Shown one piece after another: positions 39,747 to 49,270 of a stretch of DNA of 64,000 bases. Position numbers and translations under genes: made by a program. How positions within the stretch are numbered: the first letter of the stretch is position 1; each line of letters opens with the position of its first letter. This DNA comes from Maribellus sediminis (GTDB taxonomy: Bacteria > Bacteroidota > Bacteroidia > Bacteroidales > Prolixibacteraceae), in assembly GCF_011799805.1 (NCBI RefSeq), contig NZ_WXUB01000003.1:701483-765482 (forward strand), in the 5' to 3' direction. The notes beneath the pieces were generated by a model that was given only the letters and a program-made list of their open reading frames with translations, searched no databases and was not told the DNA's origin.

Positions 39747-39766
39747 AAATTCCGCTGCATTCAAAA

Positions 39767-39774
39767 TAATTTTG
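39767..39774 (+). promoter_or_regulatory. -7 promoter element for the porin-FMN operon
   Basis: TAATTTTG equals the Bacteroidota -7 consensus TAnnTTTG. It lies 55 bp before the porin ATG at 39830. The palindrome at 39727-39746 sits directly upstream. Confidence 0.5.
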
Positions 39775-39829
39775 CCCCCGGAATGTAGATTAATGGCTTT
39801 TGCCGTGAAATAATAATTTAATCAGACAA

Positions 39830-41011
39830 ATGAAAAGATCAATGCTTTTTGTAGCGCTATTGTTTATTAGTGCACAATTATTCTCTCAAAATCAAACAAA
39901 CAATTCTTCTGCTTTAAATGCAGCTGAAACACTTTTGAATTCCGATTCAAAACTTTCGATAGGTGGTTATGCGCAAATCGATTTTAACCAGCCATTGAGC
40001 GATGGCCAGCGCCAAAATGCAACACTCGATGTTCATCGACTGGTGTTGCTATTTGGATACCGCTTTGGCGAAAAAACAAGTTTTGTTTCTGAAATCGAGT
40101 TGGAACATGTACAGGAGGTTTACGTGGAACAGGCTTTTATGAATCACGAGTTTCTGCCCTGGTTGAATTTGCGCGGCGGATTGATGCTGGTTCCGATGGG
40201 CATTATCAACGAATATCACGAGCCACCAACATACAATGGTGTTGAGCGTCCGAATCTCGACAGTAAGATTGTACCAACAACCTGGCGTGAAGTCGGTTTA
40301 GGTTTTACGGGGCGCTTAGATAATGCTTCTTTGAAATACCAGTTGTATGTAATGAACGGATTTAACGGCTACGATGGCGGAGGCAAGTTTCGCGGAAGCG
40401 ATGGCTTCAGAAAAGGCCGTCAGAAAGGTGCAGAGTCGTTCATGAGTTCGCCAACACTGGCAGCAAGAATCGATTATTACGGTTTGCCGGGATTAAAACT
40501 GGGACTGAGCACTTACAACGGAAAATCGCAATCGGCCTTGTATGATGGATTGGCGGATGACGACGATGCCGCTTTAGCCATGGCTGATTCGTCGGTAGTT
40601 GGAATAAATATGCTTGGCTTTGATGCCCGTTACCGCAATGGAGGTTTCGAAGCCAGAGGCCAGTTCAACGTTGCCAATATCTCGAATACTGATGAATACA
40701 ACGATTTGACAGGCAGCGACCTTGGAAGTCAAATGCTGGGCTGGTACCTGGAAGCAGGCTACAACATACTTCACGGAAACCAAAGCGGACAACGTCTGGT
40801 ACCTTTTGTGCGTTACGAGCAATACAACACCCATTCAAAAACTGATGGAAATCTTGCCGTAAACGACAAGTATAACAGAACTGACGTAACTGTTGGTGCA
40901 GGCTGGTGGTTGACTACCGGTACCGTATTGAAAGCCGATTATCAGTTCTTTTCTAATGCAAACGACAGCAACAGCGGTCAATTTAATCTTGGAATAGGAA
41001 TTTGGTTTTAA
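39830..41011 (+). CDS. outer membrane porin (OprP/phosphate-selective-porin-like)
   Basis: The 393-residue protein has a signal peptide (MKRSMLFVALLFISAQLFSQ) and the barrel pattern of the OprP-like family: LSIGGYAQIDFNQPL, DVHRLVLLFGYRFGEKTSFVSEIELEHVQEVYVEQAFMNHEFLPWLNLRGGLMLVPMGIINEYHEPPTYNGVERPN, then many strands and a final QFNLGIGIWF. The GLMLVPMGIINEYHEPP segment is typical of Bacteroidota members. Substrate unknown. The FMN-binding gene starts 11 bp later. Confidence 0.85.
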   Translation: MKRSMLFVALLFISAQLFSQNQTNNSSALNAAETLLNSDSKLSIGGYAQIDFNQPLSDGQRQNATLDVHRLVLLFGYRFGEKTSFVSEIELEHVQEVYVEQAFMNHEFLPWLNLRGGLMLVPMGIINEYHEPPTYNGVERPNLDSKIVPTTWREVGLGFTGRLDNASLKYQLYVMNGFNGYDGGGKFRGSDGFRKGRQKGAESFMSSPTLAARIDYYGLPGLKLGLSTYNGKSQSALYDGLADDDDAALAMADSSVVGINMLGFDARYRNGGFEARGQFNVANISNTDEYNDLTGSDLGSQMLGWYLEAGYNILHGNQSGQRLVPFVRYEQYNTHSKTDGNLAVNDKYNRTDVTVGAGWWLTTGTVLKADYQFFSNANDSNSGQFNLGIGIWF

Positions 41012-41022
41012 GAATTTGTAAT

Positions 41023-41532
41023 ATGAATCGTTTACTGCTACTTATCGCTTTAATGGCAATTTCGGTTTCAGCCTTTTCTTCTGATGGCTTTTATCCCGAA
41101 AACAAGGCTCTAAGTCAACTTCAGAAAGCCTTAAAAAATAAGGACCTGGAGTTGGGAGATTGCATCGACTTAAGCGACGAACTGGCGGAAGGCCGCAACT
41201 TGGTTGCGTACCGATTTACTTACCCGGGTGAAGCTAAACAGTGGTATGCCGTGTTTACAGAGTCGAAAGGACGTTACGAGATGTTCGACTACTTAGTGGT
41301 TATTAATCCAAAAGGCGAAATTGAGACTGTAAAGGTTTTGAAATACCGTTCCGAACATGGCGGCGAAATTGCATCATCAAAGTGGCTGTCACAATTCGAG
41401 CATTACTCGGGAGGCGATTTGTATTACGAAGAAGAAATTTCAGCTATTTCCGGTGCTACCATTTCGGCCATGTCGATTACTCGCGACATTCCAAAAGTGG
41501 TTCGCATTATTCAATCGCATAGCAATGAATAG
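41023..41532 (+). CDS. FMN-binding domain protein (RnfG/NqrC-like, exported)
   Basis: The start at 41023 gives 169 residues with a signal peptide (MNRLLLLIALMAISVSAFS). The FMN-binding motif SAISGATISAMSIT near residue 145 matches (S/D)xISGATxSxxxxT, in which the last Thr takes the covalent flavin. Upstream EHGGEIASSKWLSQFEHYSG fits the rest of the domain. Exported FMN carriers pass electrons across the periplasm. It is co-transcribed with the porin and followed by a strong terminator. Confidence 0.87.
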   Translation: MNRLLLLIALMAISVSAFSSDGFYPENKALSQLQKALKNKDLELGDCIDLSDELAEGRNLVAYRFTYPGEAKQWYAVFTESKGRYEMFDYLVVINPKGEIETVKVLKYRSEHGGEIASSKWLSQFEHYSGGDLYYEEEISAISGATISAMSITRDIPKVVRIIQSHSNE

Positions 41533-41587
41533 CAATAATAGAATTAGGGACTAAATTACAGTCCGACATAACGTTTTTTGAATGATG

Positions 41588-41622
41588 AAAAAACCATGCC
41601 CGATGTAAGGCATGGTTTTTCT
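41588..41622 (+). terminator. rho-independent terminator after the FMN-binding gene
   Basis: Arms AAACCATGCC and GGCATGGTTT with a CGATGTAA loop, then TTCTTTTA. It lies 56 bp after the stop codon. Confidence 0.85.
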
Positions 41623-41857
41623 TTTACGAAGTAATTAGTTTTTCCGGATTGAGCCGGATAATTTGTGTACTGCCTTTCATACTTTTTGTTTGCCGTTATT
41701 TCAATCACGATTTCGCGGCTTTCACTGTTAATGTTTGAGGCAGGAATGTTGTGCCATGTAGTCCAGGGAAAATCAAAATATTTATAATAACAAGATTTTC
41801 AATTTCGCCGAATTTATTACACTTTTGAAACTTCGGTTCAAGAATATGGTGTAGAAT
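41623..41857. other. intergenic stretch upstream of the PUL regulator, no gene seen
   Basis: AT-rich. A short hairpin TCCGG/CCGGA lies near 41644-41659. The promoter of the large regulator gene is expected here; I could not fix its boxes. Confidence 0.45.
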
Positions 41858-44842
41858 ATGATTAACAGGCGAAATATTTTTGGGATACTAATAAAGAATG
41901 CATTCATGTGGATTCTTGTATGCTTCGCCATATACAGTTCTGCGCTTCCTGCACTTGAATTTCAGCAAATCACCAAAGAAGACGGACTTTCGCACAACAA
42001 TGTCGAATGTATTCTACAGGACAGGAATGGATTTATGTGGTTTGGAACCCGGAACGGATTGTGCCGATTCGACGGATACGATTTTAAGATCTATTTAAAA
42101 AACTCTGATCCGGGATCGATTTCAGGGAACCGGATTTTATCGATGGCGGAAGATCAGGATGGAAACATCTGGATTGGTACCTACCAGAACGGGGTAAGCA
42201 AATTTGATGCGAGAACCAACACGTTTGAACGATACGACAGTATCGGGAACATCGGTAACCAGGTTTATTCGGTTAGTGTTTTGAGTGATAACACCGTCTG
42301 CCTGGGCACAAACTATGGTTTAACTTTATATTATCCCGAACAGGATAGTTTTTACACTTACACTCCGAACACCGGTCAGGGATTAAACTCGTTCATGGTT
42401 AGCGACGTGATTGAAACTACAGAAGGAGAAGTTTATGTGGCCACATGGGAAGCGGATATTCAGCGTTTCAACCGGGAATCAAATCGATTTGAATCAATTG
42501 CTTATCAACAAGGAAACCGGGCCGTTTCGAATTATAGAAAAAGGCTGCTGGATGATGAGAATGGGAATTTATGGATAGCCGCTAATATTCACGGGCTATT
42601 TAAATACAACATTCAGTCGGGGGATGTGAAATTCTATTTTGAGGGTGATAACGAATTGAATACCGATGTGCTGAACGGCGACATGGTCAGAGCACCGGAT
42701 GGAAAAATATGGTTGGCTACAGATGGCGGCGGCATCAATGTTTTCAATCCCGAAAACGAAACATTCGATTACCTGACACATGACGGGCTCCGGGAAAACA
42801 GCCTGCCTTCGAATAACATCTACACCTTGTTTATCGACCGGAGCAACCGATTTTGGATAGGAACCTTTAAGAGTGGTGTGGCCTTGTATGATCCCCAGCA
42901 ACACCGGTTTAAAAATAGCCAGCTGCCTGACAATATATTTTCCTTTTTTAAGGATAAATCTGTTTTGAGTGTTTTTGAAGACAGCAGGGAGAATATCTGG
43001 ATCGGAACCGACGGCTATGGCTTACATAAAATCACTGATTTTAATAAACTTACCAGTTATTATACCGAAGAGAACAATAAAAACAGCATCTCCTCAAACG
43101 TAATTACCAGCATAACCGAGGATGCTGAAGGCAAAATTCTGATCGGAACCTATACCGGGGGGCTCTGTGTTTACGATCCGGCAAGCGATAAGTTTACCCG
43201 CCATCTTCCTGAATCGAATAATAACCAAAAGATCCACTCGGATAATGTTTGGACCCTGCTTTCCGACAGTGAAGGGAACAACTGGCTCGGCCTGCTGGGC
43301 AACGGCGTTGATTTGTATTATCCGAAAACGAACGTATTCAAAAATGTTGGTCCGTATTCCAACGAGCTCATTAAAGTAGGGCATCCCAATGTAATGGCAC
43401 TTTTGGAGGACGCCGATGGTGATATTTGGTTTGGAACCGAAGGCGATGGTATATACATCTATGATAAGCAGGCGGGAAAAATGTTACGCCTGGATACCCA
43501 GCCAAAATCAACGGTATGCCGCGAAGGTGTTATCAAGGATTTTTACCAGGACGGCAATGGTGAGATCTGGATCGCAACCGAAGGAAGCGGGCTTTTCAAA
43601 TACAATAAAGCTGATAAATCGATAAAGCAATACACAACAGAAGATGGTTTGCCCGGAATGATCACCATGGGTATCCAGGAAGATCGAACAGGTAATATCT
43701 GGGTATCGACCTATGACGGCCTGGCACGTTACGATAAAAAGAACAATGTTTTTACGGCCTTTTACAGTTACGATGGACTGACTTCAAATGAATTCAATGC
43801 AGAAGCATTTATAAAGTTGAATAACGGCTATTTCATTCTGGGATCGGTTGCCGGCATCGATGTTTTCGATCCGGTTTCCATCTCATTTAATCAGAATATT
43901 CCTCCCTTGTTTTTCACGAAGCTGACGATACTTAACCAGGAAATTACGCCCAACCAAACTTCAGGGAAGAAGCGCTATCTCGAAGAAGATATTCTTTATA
44001 CAAAGGAGTTAACACTGAATTACAGCGATAAAATTTTCGCTATCGAGTTTGTTGCTCTAAACTACACCCAACCACAAAAATGTCAGTACAAATACATGCT
44101 CGAAGGTTTCGACAACGACTGGATTTTTACTTCACCCAATCGCCGATTTGCTACCTATTCAAATTTGCACGAGGGATTTTACACCTTTAAGGTTCAGGCA
44201 TCGAATAACGATGGAAGATGGGGGAATAACCAAATCGAACTGAAGATCAGGGTGCTTCCACCATTTTGGAAAACCAGTTGGTTTATTGCATTGGCGCTGG
44301 TTTTGGTTCTAGGAATCTTGTTTGCCGCTTACCGCTACAGGGTAAATTTGTTGAAGAACAGGTTCCTGCAGGAGAAAGCGTCAAAAGAAAAGCAGATTAT
44401 TGAATTGGAAAAGCAGAACGTTGAAAAGGAACTTGAAAAACTAACTTACTACTCGGTATATCGGAAACGGATTTTAGTGAATTATAAAATCAGGTTGCAA
44501 TCCTTGTCATTAAAAGCCAAAGAATCAGTTAAAAGAGGCCTTGAAGTGGTAATCGGGGAAATTGATAAAGAACTTACCGATGATAAGGACTGGAAATACC
44601 TTGAACCGCGGCTGGACAATCTTTACAACGATTTTATCACCAAGTTAAGAGAAAGGCACCCTGATTTGACCTTAACAGATATTAAGGTCGCCTCCTATGT
44701 GCGGATGAATTTAACTTCCAAAGACATTTCCGAGTTCATGAATAAAACCATTCGTGCTGTGGAGAACGATCGTTACCGTTTGCGCAAAAAATTAAAACTC
44801 GATTCCAACGAGTCGCTTCAAACTTATCTTTTAAACCTGTAA
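41858..44842 (+). CDS. transmembrane propeller/Y_Y_Y regulator with LuxR-type HTH (PUL regulator)
   Basis: The 994-residue protein has an N-terminal signal or membrane segment, then about 14 propeller repeats (residues about 35-720) with blades such as DRNGFMWFGTRNGLCRFDGYDF, DGNIWIGTYQNGVSKFD and GDIWFGTEGDGIYIYDK. These are Reg_prop/two-component propeller blades. A Y_Y_Y domain follows at about 725-800 (YKYMLEGFDNDWIFTSPNRR ... FYTFKVQASNNDGRW), then one membrane helix (806-826), a coiled coil (about 830-870) and a C-terminal HTH (about 935-990: DLTLTDIKVASYVRMNLTSKDISEFMNKTIRAVENDRYRLRKKL). There is no histidine kinase or receiver, so it is not a hybrid two-component system. It is a one-protein regulator that senses sugar outside and binds DNA inside. 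The PUL starts 190 bp downstream. Confidence 0.9.
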   Translation: MINRRNIFGILIKNAFMWILVCFAIYSSALPALEFQQITKEDGLSHNNVECILQDRNGFMWFGTRNGLCRFDGYDFKIYLKNSDPGSISGNRILSMAEDQDGNIWIGTYQNGVSKFDARTNTFERYDSIGNIGNQVYSVSVLSDNTVCLGTNYGLTLYYPEQDSFYTYTPNTGQGLNSFMVSDVIETTEGEVYVATWEADIQRFNRESNRFESIAYQQGNRAVSNYRKRLLDDENGNLWIAANIHGLFKYNIQSGDVKFYFEGDNELNTDVLNGDMVRAPDGKIWLATDGGGINVFNPENETFDYLTHDGLRENSLPSNNIYTLFIDRSNRFWIGTFKSGVALYDPQQHRFKNSQLPDNIFSFFKDKSVLSVFEDSRENIWIGTDGYGLHKITDFNKLTSYYTEENNKNSISSNVITSITEDAEGKILIGTYTGGLCVYDPASDKFTRHLPESNNNQKIHSDNVWTLLSDSEGNNWLGLLGNGVDLYYPKTNVFKNVGPYSNELIKVGHPNVMALLEDADGDIWFGTEGDGIYIYDKQAGKMLRLDTQPKSTVCREGVIKDFYQDGNGEIWIATEGSGLFKYNKADKSIKQYTTEDGLPGMITMGIQEDRTGNIWVSTYDGLARYDKKNNVFTAFYSYDGLTSNEFNAEAFIKLNNGYFILGSVAGIDVFDPVSISFNQNIPPLFFTKLTILNQEITPNQTSGKKRYLEEDILYTKELTLNYSDKIFAIEFVALNYTQPQKCQYKYMLEGFDNDWIFTSPNRRFATYSNLHEGFYTFKVQASNNDGRWGNNQIELKIRVLPPFWKTSWFIALALVLVLGILFAAYRYRVNLLKNRFLQEKASKEKQIIELEKQNVEKELEKLTYYSVYRKRILVNYKIRLQSLSLKAKESVKRGLEVVIGEIDKELTDDKDWKYLEPRLDNLYNDFITKLRERHPDLTLTDIKVASYVRMNLTSKDISEFMNKTIRAVENDRYRLRKKLKLDSNESLQTYLLNL

Positions 44843-45030
44843 CAGCACCCGGGCAGGCATTTTTTTGAATCTTTTTTATTTAGCTAACAGATTATAAGTC
44901 AGAATTGTATTGCTTTTTTGAGTGGTTTTGAGAGGCGCACTCTAAAAGCGTATGAATAATTGAGAGGTTACAATTCATTCGACCTGCCAGATACTCCTGT
45001 AATTTCGACTCCAAATTAAACCAAAACGCT

Positions 45031-46512
45031 ATGACCATAGCTAAACTGAAACTATTTGCGATTCTTGTGATCGTTCTGGCAACGTCGGCATGTACCTCTG
45101 TTAAGAATCAGCAAGACGACGCTTTAAACGAAGAAACTCCGGTAGTTACTGAATTCAATTTCTCCGGGGTAACACAATACACTACTTCGCGCGGCAATGA
45201 TTTAAGATTCGCAGAACACGATAACTTCTTAATCGGTACTTTTCCGCAACCCGATGAACATTTTCCAACCCTGATCCTGGATCCTGCAAAACGCTTTCAA
45301 ACGATAGAAGGATTTGGAGGAGCGCTAACCGATGCAGCAGCCGAGACTTTTTACAAACTGCCGAAGGCTAAACAGGACGAACTTATAAAGGCTTATTTCG
45401 ACAGCGACGAAGGTATTGGCTACAGTTTATGTCGGACCCATATTCACAGTTGCGATTTTTCGAGCGAGAGTTATGCTTATTCCGAGGTGCCGGGAGATAA
45501 GGATCTGGATTATTTTTCAATTGAACATGACCTGAATTACAAAATTCCTTTTATCCGTCGTGCCATTGAAGAAACAGGCGGAAATTTGAAACTTTTTGCC
45601 TCGCCATGGAGCCCGCCGGCGTGGATGAAGACTAATAACAGTATGTTGCAGGGAGGCAAACTAAGGGCCGAATACTTCCAGACCTGGGCCGATTATTTTG
45701 TGCGTTTCTTTGAAACCTACCGGGAGCATGATATTTCGTTTTGGGGACTCACCGTGCAAAACGAACCCATGGCCGAACAGCGCTGGGAATCGTGCATTTT
45801 TACAGCAACCGAAGAGCGGGATTTTGTGAAAAACTACCTGGGGCCTACGCTCGAAAAAAACGGTATGGGCGATAAGAAAATAATTATCTGGGACCATAAC
45901 CGCGGCATCATGTACCAACGTGCCAAAGTTGCTTTCGACGATCCCGAGGCTTCAAAATACATCTGGGGAACCGGCTTTCACTGGTACAGCGGCGATCATT
46001 TTGAAAATGTAAAACAGGTTGCAGAGGCTTTTCCCGAAAAGAAAACCCTTTTTACCGAAGGCTGCGTTTTTCCTTTCGATTATACTAAAATTGACGAATG
46101 GCAATGGGGAGAGCGCTACGGCGAATCCCTTATTAAAGATCTGAATAATTCAACATCAGGTTGGGTCGATTGGAACATTTTGCTCGACGAAACCGGTGGA
46201 CCAAACCATGTGGCAAATTTTTGTTATGCGCCCGTAATTGGCAACACCGGTACCGGAGAGTTGATTTATATGAGTTCATACTATTATTTGGGTCATTTCT
46301 CAAAATTCATTCGCCCGGGAGCGCAGCGTATTATCTGCTCATCAAATAACGATGAGTTACTGGCCACGGCTTTTATCAACCCCGACAACAGTATCGCGGT
46401 GGTGGCCATGAATCCAACCGACAGTGAAATCAATTTTAAAATCTGGCTTGAAGGAAAAGGCACGCTTGCCGCGATTCCTGCTCACGGCATAAGTACCCTA
46501 ATTATTAATTAG
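45031..46512 (+). CDS. GH30 family glycoside hydrolase, lipoprotein
   Basis: The 493-residue protein has a lipoprotein signal (lipobox LATSAC, Cys21). GH30 features are clear: RFQTIEGFGGALTDAAAETF, ASPWSPPAWMKTNNSML, GLTVQNEPMAEQRWESC with acid/base Glu245, FHWYSGDHFENV, LFTEGCVFPF with nucleophile Glu343, and the C-terminal beta-domain (IAVVAMNPTDSEINFKIW). The layout is of the GH30_1 or GH30_3 kind (beta-1,6-glucanase, beta-glucosidase or glucosylceramidase-like). The specificity inside this PUL is a guess, most likely beta-1,6 linkages of laminarin-type glucan. First gene of a seven-gene operon-like run. Confidence 0.9.
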   Translation: MTIAKLKLFAILVIVLATSACTSVKNQQDDALNEETPVVTEFNFSGVTQYTTSRGNDLRFAEHDNFLIGTFPQPDEHFPTLILDPAKRFQTIEGFGGALTDAAAETFYKLPKAKQDELIKAYFDSDEGIGYSLCRTHIHSCDFSSESYAYSEVPGDKDLDYFSIEHDLNYKIPFIRRAIEETGGNLKLFASPWSPPAWMKTNNSMLQGGKLRAEYFQTWADYFVRFFETYREHDISFWGLTVQNEPMAEQRWESCIFTATEERDFVKNYLGPTLEKNGMGDKKIIIWDHNRGIMYQRAKVAFDDPEASKYIWGTGFHWYSGDHFENVKQVAEAFPEKKTLFTEGCVFPFDYTKIDEWQWGERYGESLIKDLNNSTSGWVDWNILLDETGGPNHVANFCYAPVIGNTGTGELIYMSSYYYLGHFSKFIRPGAQRIICSSNNDELLATAFINPDNSIAVVAMNPTDSEINFKIWLEGKGTLAAIPAHGISTLIIN

Positions 46513-46529
46513 TTCATTCTTTATATTTC

Positions 46530-49253
46530 ATGAAATCACTTGCAATTAAATATCCACTTTTATTTCTAATTCTGCTGGTCGCTTTAACAGGGGCACAACA
46601 AGCTGCTTTGGCGCAAGGCTTCCTTCATGTTGACGGGAAACGAATTGTTGATGCGAACAACGAAAATTTCATTTTGAGAGGCATCGGTACGGGAAACTGG
46701 CTTTTGCAGGAGGGTTACATGATGCAGACTGCCGGTTTGGCCGGAACGCAGACCCAGTTCAGAAACAAACTGATAGAAACAATAGGAGAAGAAAGAACCA
46801 ACCAGTTTTATGATTCGTGGATAAAAAATCATTTCCGAAAAATTGATGTCGATTCGATGGCGGCCTGGGGATTTAACAGCGTTCGTGTGGCCATGCATTA
46901 CAAGTGGCTTACCCTGCCGATTGAACAGGAATCTGTGCCCGGCGAAAATACCTGGCTGGAAGAAGGTTTTCAGGTACTCGATTCGCTGTTGCAATGGTGC
47001 GGCGAAAACCAAATGTACCTTATTCTCGATATGCACGCCGCACCCGGCGGACAGGGGAAAAATGCCGATATCTCGGATTACGACGAAACAAAACCCTCGT
47101 TGTGGGAAAGTGAATTGAATAAAAGCAAAACGGTGGCTTTGTGGAAAAAGCTGGCCGAACGCTATGCCAACGAACCCTGGATGGGCGGATACGATCTCAT
47201 TAACGAAGTGAACTGGACGTTCGACGAAGGCAATAATCAGCCCTTGCTCAACCTTTACAAACGAATAACCAACGCCATTCGCGAAGTTGACAATAATCAC
47301 ATCCTTTTTATCGAAGGAAACTGGTTTGCCAACGACTTCTCGGGCTTAACCGAGCCATGGGACGACAATATGGTATACAGTTTTCATAAGTACTGGTCGT
47401 ACAACAATGCCGATGCTTTAAAGTGGGTAACCGATCTGCGCGAAAATTCAAATCGCCCGATATGGCTGGGTGAATCCGGAGAAAATTCCAATGTGTGGTT
47501 TACTAATCTGGTCGGTCTTTGCGAATCGCAGAACATTGGCTGGTCGTGGTGGCCTGTTAAAAAGACGAATATCAACAATGTGCTGCAGGTAACCACCAAC
47601 GAAGATTACCTGGCGCTGATTGACATGTGGAAAGGAAACGGCTCGATGTCGGCCGAAGCTGCCTTCGATGCCGTGATGACCTTTTCTGAAAATCACCGTT
47701 TCGAAAACTGTAAAATCAAATACGACGTGATCGATGCTTTGATCAGACAACCACACACCAACAAAACCTTGCCTTTTAAGGCGCATAAAACACAACAGAA
47801 AATTTTCGCTGTGGATTACGATCTGGGCAGAAACGGCTATGCCTATTTTGATGTTGACACTGCAAATCATGAATACAATACCCAGAAGTTTGGCCAATGG
47901 AACAATGGTTGGAATTACCGGAACGATGGCGTTGACATTGAAATGAACACCGACCCGGATACGACTTGTGGTTACCACGTGGCCTGGATCGACAATGGCG
48001 AGTGGTTGCAGTACACGATCAATTCCGATAGCATCGCTGCCTACGATTTTGTTATCCGCACTGCTTCGCCCAATGATGCGCTTATCCACCTGGAAGTAAA
48101 CGGGAAAGTGGCATCGCCGCAAATCACAATTCCCAAAACCGGAAGTTGGGAAGCGTGGAGCAATACAACCATCCCGAATATCATTCTTCCTGAAGCGGAA
48201 GCAGCCGTTAAAATTGTATTTGATAAAGGAGGGCTTAACGTGAACTATTTCCTTCTAACCCAACCTAAAGCAATTTCAGAGGTTGCATTTTCGTGTTTGA
48301 CCATAGAAACCGATCCCATTGAGAACCGGCTTTACATCAACCTGAACAAACCGATCACAAGCGCTTTTGAGGACATCCAACTGTCCGATTTTCAGCTCAT
48401 TGTTAATCATTCGCAGATTACTATTTCAGAACTGAAAATGGTTGAAGGAAATCCCCAACAAATACAACTGTTTACCAACGAGGATCTTTTCTCTACCGAT
48501 GAGATTAAACTGTCATACCGTGGAAATACAATACAAAGCGGCGATCAGTACCTCGAGAAATTTACGGCAATGCCTGTAAAAAACAATTATTACCATCACT
48601 TTGAAATACCCGGGAAAATTCAGGCAGAAGATGCGTTTAAAAATTCGGGATTCGAACTGGAAGCATGCGAAGATATCGGGGGTGGAATGAATATCGCATA
48701 TGCCAACGATGGCGATTACCTCGATTATTTGGTGAATGTTTCAAAACCCGGCACGTACCAGGTAAACTTCCGGGTGGCTACAAGCGATGGCGCCCCCCAG
48801 GTGCTCCTGATGAATTCGTTCGAAGATCGTATGGTTGCCAATAAGCTCTTAAAAATTTCGACAACCGGTGGCTGGCAGAACTGGGAAACACAATCGGTGA
48901 CAGCTGCGTTGCCGGAAGGGAAAATGATCATACGACTATTTTCAAGAGCAGGTGAGTACAACCTGAACTGGTTCTCATTCGATCTGCTTACCGGGGCAAA
49001 TGACATTCGCTCTGATAACTCTATGCAGGTTTATCCTGTTCCGGCCGACGAATCGATCAATGTCCGCCTTGGTACCAATGTCAAAAAGCTGTTGGCAATC
49101 TTCAATTTACAAGGGAAAAAGATGATTGAATTCTCAACCAGCGAAAAAAACATCTCATTAAATACCGATCACTATCCGGCAGGGGTATATGTGCTGAAAT
49201 GTATGGACTGTGAGGCGGGGGAGTCGGTTAAATTTCAAATAACGCATTATTAA
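46530..49253 (+). CDS. GH5 family glycoside hydrolase with two CBM6-like domains and T9SS sorting
   Basis: The 907-residue protein has a signal peptide (cleavage near ALAQG). The catalytic domain (about 30-370) shows FLHVDGKRIVDANNENFILRGIG, GFNSVRVAMHY, YLILDMHAAPGGQ, YDLINEVNW with acid/base Glu226, and IWLGESGEN with nucleophile Glu315, as in GH5. CBM6-like modules lie at about 415-575 (YVAYFDV-type start, GEWLQYTI) and about 690-820 (IQAEDAF, NDGDYLDYLVNV, NWFSFDL). The end (MQVYPVPADESINVRLGTN ... YVLKCMDCEAGESVKFQITHY) is a T9SS domain. The subfamily is not assigned. The DMHAAPGGQ segment is seen in exo-beta-1,3-glucanases of GH5, so a beta-glucan role is plausible. The gene follows the GH30 gene by 17 bp. 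Confidence 0.9.
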   Translation: MKSLAIKYPLLFLILLVALTGAQQAALAQGFLHVDGKRIVDANNENFILRGIGTGNWLLQEGYMMQTAGLAGTQTQFRNKLIETIGEERTNQFYDSWIKNHFRKIDVDSMAAWGFNSVRVAMHYKWLTLPIEQESVPGENTWLEEGFQVLDSLLQWCGENQMYLILDMHAAPGGQGKNADISDYDETKPSLWESELNKSKTVALWKKLAERYANEPWMGGYDLINEVNWTFDEGNNQPLLNLYKRITNAIREVDNNHILFIEGNWFANDFSGLTEPWDDNMVYSFHKYWSYNNADALKWVTDLRENSNRPIWLGESGENSNVWFTNLVGLCESQNIGWSWWPVKKTNINNVLQVTTNEDYLALIDMWKGNGSMSAEAAFDAVMTFSENHRFENCKIKYDVIDALIRQPHTNKTLPFKAHKTQQKIFAVDYDLGRNGYAYFDVDTANHEYNTQKFGQWNNGWNYRNDGVDIEMNTDPDTTCGYHVAWIDNGEWLQYTINSDSIAAYDFVIRTASPNDALIHLEVNGKVASPQITIPKTGSWEAWSNTTIPNIILPEAEAAVKIVFDKGGLNVNYFLLTQPKAISEVAFSCLTIETDPIENRLYINLNKPITSAFEDIQLSDFQLIVNHSQITISELKMVEGNPQQIQLFTNEDLFSTDEIKLSYRGNTIQSGDQYLEKFTAMPVKNNYYHHFEIPGKIQAEDAFKNSGFELEACEDIGGGMNIAYANDGDYLDYLVNVSKPGTYQVNFRVATSDGAPQVLLMNSFEDRMVANKLLKISTTGGWQNWETQSVTAALPEGKMIIRLFSRAGEYNLNWFSFDLLTGANDIRSDNSMQVYPVPADESINVRLGTNVKKLLAIFNLQGKKMIEFSTSEKNISLNTDHYPAGVYVLKCMDCEAGESVKFQITHY

Positions 49254-49270
49254 AAGAAAGCTTTAAGAAT

